From contig NC_086182.1 of assembly GCF_023053635.1 (NCBI RefSeq), positions 4,117,001 through 4,181,000 of the forward strand: a stretch of 64,000 nt of DNA, read 5' to 3'. The stretch is from Elgaria multicarinata webbii (lineage: Eukaryota; Chordata; Lepidosauria; Squamata; Anguidae). The position numbers and the translations under genes were made by a program. The notes beneath the pieces were generated by a model. It was given only the letters and a program-made list of their open reading frames with translations, had not been told where the DNA came from and ran no database searches. This document shows, in pieces, positions 56,691 to 64,000 of the stretch. Within the stretch, counting starts at the first letter, position 1; each line of letters opens with the position of its first letter.

Positions 56691-58350
56691 GTTGTGGCCT
56701 GAGTTGTTGCTGTGCTTCTCTATTGCCTTGTTGCGAGGGCAGTTGCGACCTGTCTTTTCCCTGCCCCCAGAATTCCATGCAGTCAGCCATTGGCAAAAAA
56801 GTGTAGGGCAGGGTGACCTATGGAATATGCTTTTGGTGTGACCTATGGAATATTAACCTCTGGTGTTCTTCAGGTTTTTAAAAAGTCAATTTAGCTTTAT
56901 GTTCACAGAAATACATTTGCAAAACTGAGAAAGTTGGAAAATGTGGAGCAAGATTTTCCCCAGCTGGAATCAACCAGGCCGGAATAAAAGGAATTGCTCA
57001 CTTTAAGTGCTTTGGGGCTTGGGGTGGGTGGGCTGGCTACATCTTGACATTTTGCATGAGTGAAAACAGAGACTGCCTTTTTGAAACTGAGTGAAGGTGG
57101 GGCTGAAGGGCCAGCCAGGGCCAAAGGTCTCATTAACCCCACTTCTGCACACTGTGAACATCAACAGAGGCCTTAGCAGAATTCCTCCTTAACCACCTTA
57201 GCTACGCATGAATTAAGAAAATAGGGAGTGAGCTGCTGGGAGAGAACATCCGTGGGGCCAGGGGCTAGGGTGGGGCTGGCTTGAGCCCCTGGGAGCCAGC
57301 TGCCCACCCTTGCACCATGCAGAGTCTGCCGGCCTCTACCCTCTGGGATGCTTCCAGTTAGGTTGTTGGTGCCAAACTGCTGGTGGAGATTGACGTGTCA
57401 TAGAGGGATTTGAAACGCGGCCATGTTTCTCCAGGAACATCTTTTTCCGTGCAAAATGTGGCTGAACAAATCGAGGGAGGTTTTGCCAGGAATAACCTGA
57501 ACTTCCTTAAACTTTAACTCAAACATTGAAGTTCATTAACTCTTTAATGTGATGTAAAAAACCTCCCGTGGATCTTTGTGTAAAATCTGTGGGAATTAAC
57601 GTACCACTTTTTTGTTTCTGGGAGGAGGAAGGGGCTTCTGGAGCTGCACAAGACATGCTGATGGATGGAGTGGGGCCACCTTGCCAACAGAGTAGAGCAT
57701 TCCTAAAACGGATATGGACCAGTGTGTTGCATAAAGATATGGAACTGGAGATGTAGGGAATTAGAAGCCGCTGCCCACTGGTCTTTACTTTTTTTACTTT
57801 GTTAGAGAATTTCTATATTGTCTTTCAATATATGTTTCCAAAGTACTTTGCAATCCAAATATAAACAGTATTTTACAGGAAATGGATTTAAAAAGAAAAA
57901 GTTGCCTTCTGTGTTGCTGTATGTTCAGTATTCTTTGCTTTCTGTTTAAACAGGTGGAAATCTGAGCCTTTCTTTGGGTTAGCTGAGAACTCAGCGCAGT
58001 GCGGGTTTGAAGCTGTTTTAAAAGGCGTGAATACCTCACACCACAGTTAAAAACGGGTGGCCAGCGCATGAGATACTTTTGCAGTGGGAACTTGGTTCTG
58101 GTTCTGAAAGGAAGGCTGGGTTCTTATGGGGCGATGTCTGGAGGAAGGAGGAAAGGATGCTTCTCTCACGGCAGCAGAATTAGCCCCACGTTTGCAGAGG
58201 AGTGGAACCTCCTTGTAACAAATGCCGTGTAGCATGTGTGCAAAGTGGTTCTCCGTTGTCATCTCAGTAATCTTGACAATCGTCCTTGCAGGTCAGGATT
58301 GTTATCCCCATATCCCAGATGGGCTGTGGGCAGGGGTGGCTCATGGTGGC
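56691..58350. other. TMEM230: TMEM230 intron, no feature recognised
   Basis: Unique sequence; open frames on both strands are short and overlapping. Confidence 0.45.
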
Positions 58351-58351
58351 C

Positions 58352-58480
58352 TTCTAGCGCAGGACTCCCCAACCTTTTGGGGCCTGTGGGCACATTGGGG
58401 AAACTGCTGTGGGCACCACCCCAAAAGGGCTCCCGTGGAGGATGAGGCTAGTCACATAATGGGGGCACGGCTAGTCAGAA
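58352..58480. mobile_element. hAT-like relic
   Basis: GCAGGACTCCCCAACCTTTT-GGGG and GGGCACCACCCCAAAAGGGC look like inverted halves of a CAGGGGT..-type element. Weak. Confidence 0.35.
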
Positions 58481-58709
58481 GACGCGTAATTCACCCAGGA
58501 AACCCGAGTACAAGCCTGAACTCCAAAGCCAACCCACGTATTTGATCCGACAGAAGAACAACAAAATACCTGTGTAGGGTTGCAGTCCTCTCTCTCTAGT
58601 GAGAGGAAGAGCCAGGCTAGGTGGGTTGGGGAATTGCAAGGCACGTGGTGGGGGGAGAGGAAGAGCCAGGCTGGAGGCCAGGAGGGGAGTGGAACGTTGT
58701 GGTAAAGAG

Positions 58710-58727
58710 GTGGTGGTGGTGGTGGTA
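58710..58727. repeat. (GGT)n microsatellite
   Basis: About six GGT units within G-rich sequence. Confidence 0.85.
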
Positions 58728-59565
58728 AGGAATAGCAAGACTAGAGGCTGAGAGTGGAGAGAGAGAGAGTGAAGGGGGCAGGAAGCAGCTCTTTCCATCT
58801 CTTTCTGCCTGCTGAACAGCTGACCAGCAGCAGGTTCAGGAACGGGAAGCAGAACGAGGCGCCCTAATAAGTTTTTAATTAAAATGAGCATTTTGAAGGA
58901 GGGCAGGAGGTGGAGAGCTTCGGGGGACGCTGCGTTCCAGTCCCCTGTCTTAGCGTGTTTGTGTTTGTGGCTGAGGCGTGTTCTGAACGGAGGGCCTCTT
59001 GCACCGTCCGTGGCCCCAGTCCAGTGCTTGTCACTATTCCTCACTGTGTCCCCCTGTTAGTTCAGACACCCCTCTGCAGTTTACAGATCTCTCTTGGATG
59101 AATTATTCATTTGGAGAGGATCGTCGCGGGAATTTGTGTTCTGCGAATGTCTCATGAAGAGCAACCCTCCGGCGTAGCTGCTGTACTGCTGTTTGGGGGC
59201 AGAGTGGGGAAAATGTTTCTGCTCCTGGAGAATCGAAAGGCAGGCAAGTCCTCGGAACAAAGGCTGCGGATCCGGCCTCTGTGGGCATAGCGTTCCATGT
59301 CCCTTGCCGATGATGGCTAAAACCCCGCAGGGCTTCATTTCACCCTTGGATGAAATTGCAAGGGCTTGCAAGGAGGCGTGACGACGAAAAGCCCAGGGAT
59401 TAAAATAGTTTGCGGTGTTAATATATCAAAGCAGGAGGACAGTTGGGGCTTGGTCTTCCTCCTCATCCTTCGCTGCCCCTGTCCTGTCCAGAAGCACAGC
59501 TGCACTAGGAACAAACTGGTTTTAAACAGGATTATCTGTCCTCCTTTCTCACTGAGCACTTCAAA

Positions 59566-59853
59566 GGAAAGGAACCTCTTATGCAAAGCACTTGAGTCAT
59601 TGCTGACTCCTAGAGGGATGCCTGCTTTCGCTGACGTTTTCTTGGCAGACTTTGCAGCGGGGTGGTTTGCCATTGCCTTCCCCAGTCGCAGTTCCCTTTC
59701 CCCCAGCTAGCTGGGTATTCATTTTACTGACCTCGGAAGGATGGAAGGCTGAGTCGACCTGAGCTGGCTGTCTGAGAACCAGCTTCCGCTGGGATCGAAC
59801 TCAGGTCGTGGGGAGTTTCGGCTGCAGTAACTGCCGCTTACCACTCTGTGCCA
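59566..59853 (-). mobile_element. tRNA-derived SINE (Sauria-like) with TSD
   Basis: Same family as 28870 and 36231. A perfect 9-bp direct repeat CACTTCAAA flanks it at 59557-59565 and 59854-59862. Confidence 0.9.
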
Positions 59854-60654
59854 CACTTCAAAACAGCCTTGCATTTAACACCTGGCTGGGGCGTTGCATG
59901 GAACTCTATGCAGGGGCTTGAGCAAGTGGGTGGTGGGTGGTGGGGTGAGCGGGGGCCAGATCACACCACCCCTTCTGCCTGCCTGCTTGGATTCTGTGCT
60001 GGCTGCCTATTTAATCCTTTATTTAGTTTTATTAAATTCCTCATAAAATTATTTTCTCTTGCCGTTTTAGAGCTTCAAACATAATAGTGATGCAAATGAA
60101 ATCCCAAGAAAAGCAATCAACAATCTAAAACTAATAAGCCTGCCAACACAGCATAAAATATAACGCCAGGTAAAAGAGGTAAAACCACATTTGCAGGGAC
60201 TAAAATAATAAAGCACTAAAAAGGCTAATGTAATGTTCAGTATGGATTTCCAATTGTGTTGCCTGCATCTTTCCCATCTTGTGACATTTAGGTAAAGGAG
60301 GAGGTCATCTTCCTTCCTCAGTGCGTTTTCCCATGGGAAGATCTGGTAAATGGTTCATCCTTTGTAGGAGGAAGCTGGATTCTGGGAACCTGGAATAATC
60401 TTGCTATGGGGAAGTTGACCCGACTCTCTGTACCAGTGCAGTGCAGCCCCAGGACCCCGGGGTTGCATGCCTCCCTTGGTGCTGTCCTCTTTGGGTGTCT
60501 TAGATTCTGGAAATTTTACATCTCTACTCTGGACTCCATTAGAATGCAGCTTCTGAGGTCCAGCCATCCTTGTAGGTCTGCTGTCTTTGCAGAGGGAGAC
60601 AGATGCTGTGTGTCTGAATTTCAGCAGGAAGTGGTCTGGCAGGGATCTGTGTAT

Positions 60655-60760
60655 TTGAAGATTTGTTGTAATTTTCTCCACCATTTCTGCAGACAGAATA
60701 TTATAGCTTTGGCCATTGGATGGTATAGAAATGCAGTAAATAGAATAAAATTCTATATTG
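60655..60760 (+). mobile_element. L2 LINE 3' tail remnant
   Basis: TATAGCTTTGGCCATTGGAT, GGTATAGAAATGCAGTAAAT resembles the hairpin-plus-tail end of the 6272 LINE, diverged. Confidence 0.5.
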
Positions 60761-61131
60761 AAATCAGTGGTTTTAATAGCAGCTGTAGGACGTTCTTGGG
60801 GGAGGGTCTTATCAAAAAATGTCCATTGAGTCAAAAATGTTTTCAAGACCCATCGAAGCGTGGGCAGTGAAGAGGCCAGGCATGGCTCCCATGGGCAGCT
60901 GATCCCAAATGTGGTCATAACAACTGAAACTGAACTTCCAACGGCAGAAGGGCTTTGGACATTCTCAGACAGGTTTGTATAGGAAGTCTGGCTCTAAACC
61001 TCATTGAATGATGCACATTCCCTGTTAGCAGCACGGCTCCTTTCCGTCGCTTGGCCCAGTTTCTCTCCTGTTTTAATAAAATTGCCCACGCTCTGTTCCC
61101 ATCTCTCAAGAGGTTTGTGTCTTTGTCCCAG

Positions 61132-61163
61132 GCTGTAGGTACCAGTACTTCCTGCTGTTTAAG
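61132..61163 (+). other. TMEM230: TMEM230 5' UTR part of exon 2
   Basis: Acceptor CTTTGTCCCAG| before 61132; 32 nt of leader precede the ATG. Another acceptor at ..CTGTAG| (61138) or ..ACCAG| (61144) is possible. Confidence 0.55.
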
Positions 61164-61259
61164 ATGCCGTCGCGGACGAATTTAGCAGCTTCGATCCCCA
61201 GCAGCAAAGTGAAATATTCCAAGCTTGCTAGCACAGATGAAGGCTATATTGACCTGCAG
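61164..61259 (+). CDS. TMEM230: TMEM230, first coding exon (partial gene)
   Basis: Encodes [20 protein letters not shown] then [12 protein letters not shown], the N-terminus of TMEM230, a small two-helix protein of synaptic and recycling vesicles (about 120 residues in human). As I recall it, the human protein starts [20 protein letters not shown] with DGYIDLQ in the same place. The start is the first ATG of the exon; the human protein has a second Met just before it. The donor is CAG|GTAAAAG, phase 0. The next exon (expected FKKTPPKIPYKAIALAT..) is not found up to 64000, so that intron exceeds 2.7 kb and the rest of the gene lies outside. Same orientation as PCNA, matching the human order. 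Confidence 0.95.
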
Positions 61260-62837
61260 GTAAAAGTGGGGAAAGCAGAGCCATATTTCCACCAAAGGCT
61301 GGTTTCCAGGGGCATATTTCCCCCCAGAGATGTCATTTCCGTGGCAGCGTGGAGAACGTAGGAGAGAGTCGGGGTCCCTTCTGAGTAGCAAGAGAGGGCC
61401 CTGGTGTTTTGTGCTTTTTTGAGATTGCAGCACCAACGAGAGGTGGCCTCATGCCTCTTCTAATCACTCTGCTCATGCCAAGAGACGTGGGAGGAGGGGA
61501 AGGAGCTTGAGGACCACCAGGAGGAATGGCAGCCTTAAAGAGCCAAGCCAACGTTTGGGAGCTTTGGCAAAACGCAAGACTTTTCACCCTGCTTCTTAAA
61601 GGTCACTTGAGTTGAGCAAAGGTGGTTTTCCAAGGGGGACATTTCATTGCTCCAGAGGGAAATGGGCTTCTCTGTGAACCCTGTAAGTGCTCGCCCTGGA
61701 TTTCTTTTCATGCTTCCCTCAGCTTCTTTCTTAACTGTGTTCCAAAATAATAAGCAGATGCAAATGGAGAGTGATTTATGCGGGAAGTAATTTCAGACTT
61801 GAGGATGAAAGGGAAGCAAACAAATACTGACTACAGATGTTACCATCCCAGTTGAATGTAATTATGGGGGTGGGTGGAGGTGGGACACACACAGGCACAG
61901 AGATGTTAGATTTGCTCCCAAACCTGCTTCTGCGTTCTTGGTATTTGTGCAGCCAAGGTTGGCCACCAGGAGGCAGCATTGCAACAGTATTGCTTCCCTT
62001 TAAAGCGGTGGAAGGGGCGGGGGGGGGGGGGGAAGGAGAGCAGGAGCTGCTGATAGATCTTGGGGTGATTTGCAATAGGTTGCCAAGGATTTCTGACTCC
62101 TAATTATCTAGCAATTACAAAAATTAAAAAGCTTGCCCCCCACCCCAAAATTAGGTTGCTAGAAAAGAATGCTTGGGGGAATTTTGTTTGCGCTTGATCC
62201 TGGCACCGCGCTCCCGTTCCTGCGCCACTCTTTTGCACCTGGCTCTGGCTAGCGCCCCTCAGGCTTTGGCCCAAAGCACAGCAGCTCTCGCAAGCCTGCC
62301 GCCTCTGCCTTGAAGGGCCTGGGACAACGCGGTGGGTGGAGCTGTGCAGCGCCCGTCCAGCCCAGGGCGCGCTGATGTGACTGGCAGCGGTTCTCCGACT
62401 TTTGCTACCTGAGTTCCTTTCAGCTGGAGCGGCTGGACCAGGGGACCTCTGCTTGCCTGGCATGTGCTGTGGCTGTGCTGCGGCCTCTCCCCGCTGGGAG
62501 AACAGGGGTGACCCTTACAGCTGGCACAGCAGGAGGCTCTCGGGTGGCACGTGAGCCCAGGGAGCAAGCCACAGAGAAGGCCTGATCAGAGCAGGCAGGT
62601 CCCGGCGCCTGGAAGAGGCAGCCTCCATTCTCCTCCTTTGGTCGTCGTAGCTCCTTGTATGATTTATTTGGCCTGAACAGGGCTAACCAGACAGTTAATC
62701 TGGGGCAGCTTAGATGAGACCCTGTAAGTCATTTCCCACCATGATTACTCCTTCATCACCTGGTCCCTTCATTGGTGCTGGAGTAGGGTTCAAACTTGTC
62801 TCCTGAGGGAATTCCCCCACCTGCTCTGCCTCTGGGA
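61260..62837 (+). other. TMEM230: TMEM230 intron, no feature recognised
   Basis: Contains a 14-G run at 62019-62032 and a GC-richer patch at 62190-62500 without coding potential. Confidence 0.5.
62019..62032. repeat. poly-G run
   Basis: Uninterrupted 14 G; length may be unreliable in sequencing. Confidence 0.85.
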
Positions 62838-64000
62838 TATAAGAACATGAGAAGAGCCCTGAGGCTGGGTCAGACCGAGGGACCGCCTAATCCCACACTC
62901 TGCTCACCCAGTGGCCAGCCAGCTGTCGACCAGGGACCCACAACAGCACCCTCTGACCCATGTTCCCCAGCAACTGGTGTACATAAGCTTACTGCCTCTG
63001 AGCCTGGAGGAAGCACATAGCACTCAGGATCAGTAGCTATTAATAGCCTTCTCCAAGAATTTGTCTAACCCCCTTTTAAAGTTATCTAACTTAGTGGACT
63101 ACCATACATCTTGTGGTAGTGAATTCCATAGTTTATGCGCTGTGTGAAGAAGTACTTATTTTTATCTGTCTCTAGGGAGACAGGTAAAGCTAACACAGTC
63201 TCAACTGTTGTAATCTTCGGGATCATGGGATGATCCCAGGTTCTAGTATTATGAGAAAGGGAGAAAAATGTCTCCCTCTCCACATTCTGCAGACCATCCA
63301 TAATTTTGTACACCTCTATCCTGTTTCCCTTTTCCTTCCCTTTCCAAGCTAAACCATCCCAGCTGTTGTCTCCTTCCCTCATAGGGGAGATGCTCCAGTC
63401 CCTTGATCATTTGAGTTGCCCTTTTCTGCCCCTTTTCAGCACTACAATATATTCTTTTAAGCTTTGGTGATCAGAATTATGCACAGTAATCTTAGGGTGG
63501 TTGCACCATAGATTTTTTTTTAAAGGCAGTATGATTTTGGCCGTTTTATTCTCAATTCCTTTTCTAATTATGCCTAACATGGAGTTTGCCTTTTTACATC
63601 AGCCGCACACTGGGTGTACATTTTCATTGAGTAGTCTGCTGCAAACCAAAAACGTCTGCTTGGTTGGTCACTGCCAGCATAGATCCCTTCAGGTTATACT
63701 TGAAGTTGGGTTTGTGTGTGTGTGTGTGCCTCAGTGTGCATCACTCTACACTGCATTTGCTATTTAGTTGCCCACTCTCCCAGTTTGGAGAGAACCTTTT
63801 GGAGCGCCTCATAGAATCATCGAATAGCAGAGTTGGAAGGGGCCTACAAGGCCATCGAGTCCAACCCCCTGCTCAGTGCAGGAATCCACAATCTTTTTTG
63901 TCTTAACCACCCTAAATAATGTGGTACCATTGGCAAACCTGGCCACTTCACTGCTCACTCCTCATTCCAGATCATTTCTGAACAAGTTGAAAAGCATTGG
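62838..64000 (-). mobile_element. CR1 LINE, long 3' half, runs off the window
   Basis: Reads inversely from the 3' end (AAGAACATGAGAAGAGCCCT, GACCAGGGACCCACAACAGC) through CCCTTTTAAAGTTATC, CATGGGATGATCCCAGGTTC, GGGGAGATGCTCCAGTCCCT, AGGGTGGTTGCACCATAG, AACATGGAGTTTGCC to AACAAGTTGAAAAGCA at the edge. Frames are broken. Another CR1 end is inserted at about 63811-63889. Confidence 0.88.
63811..63889 (-). mobile_element. CR1 3' end nested in CR1
   Basis: ATAGAATCATCGAATAGCAG, AGTTGGAAGGGGCCTACAAG, CCAACCCCCTGCTCAGTGCA: a 79-bp 3' terminus that interrupts the host CR1 between GGAGCGCCTC and CAATCTTTTTTG. Confidence 0.85.

Noticed and set aside
58475-59044. 189-codon minus-strand frame
   Set aside because: Low-complexity Leu/Pro/Ser/Thr composition from purine-rich microsatellite-like DNA; no domain or splice support.

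Overview
This 64 kb window is vertebrate nuclear DNA, most probably from a squamate reptile (a lizard). It carries intron-rich housekeeping genes in a dense background of L2/CR1-type LINEs, a Bov-B LINE fragment, tRNA-derived SINEs and fold-back hAT-like elements. Bov-B next to CR1/L2 and Sauria-like SINEs points to squamates; the species cannot be read from the sequence.

Three protein genes are supported, in the arrangement known from other vertebrates (CDS2 - PCNA - TMEM230). CDS2 (CDP-diacylglycerol synthase 2) lies on the minus strand, 13 coding exons from 39520 down to 5152; the exons join without a break into 445 codons, the human length. The 5.1 kb beyond its stop codon lacks recognisable transposons and probably holds a long 3' UTR. 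PCNA lies head-to-head on the plus strand, six exons from 43292 to 48426, 261 codons, with a TATA/CCAAT/GC-box promoter and a poly(A) signal at 48827. TMEM230 starts on the plus strand: CpG-island promoter and probable non-coding exon near 52850-53181, first coding exon at 61164-61259 (32 codons), remainder beyond the right edge.

Layout: 1-5151 CDS2 3' UTR/flank; 5152-39520 CDS2 exons and repeat-filled introns (intron 1 alone is about 14.8 kb); 39521-43291 the space between the two start codons, with CR1, palindromic MITEs and an AGCCCC hexamer array; 43292-48850 PCNA; 48850-52800 intergenic, with a 454 bp hAT-like element and an inverted duplication split by an L2; 52800-61259 TMEM230 promoter and first intron, rich in fold-back elements; 61260-64000 TMEM230 intron ending in a nested CR1.

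The three genes do not form a pathway: CDS2 makes CDP-diacylglycerol for phosphoinositide synthesis in the ER, PCNA is the DNA-replication sliding clamp, and TMEM230 is a small vesicle membrane protein. I found no evidence of a new gene system. The most interesting unexplained structure is in the repeats: LINE 3' tails with a hairpin capped by a UNCG tetraloop, several fold-back elements with intact 8-bp target duplications, and an inverted plus direct duplication beside the TMEM230 promoter.
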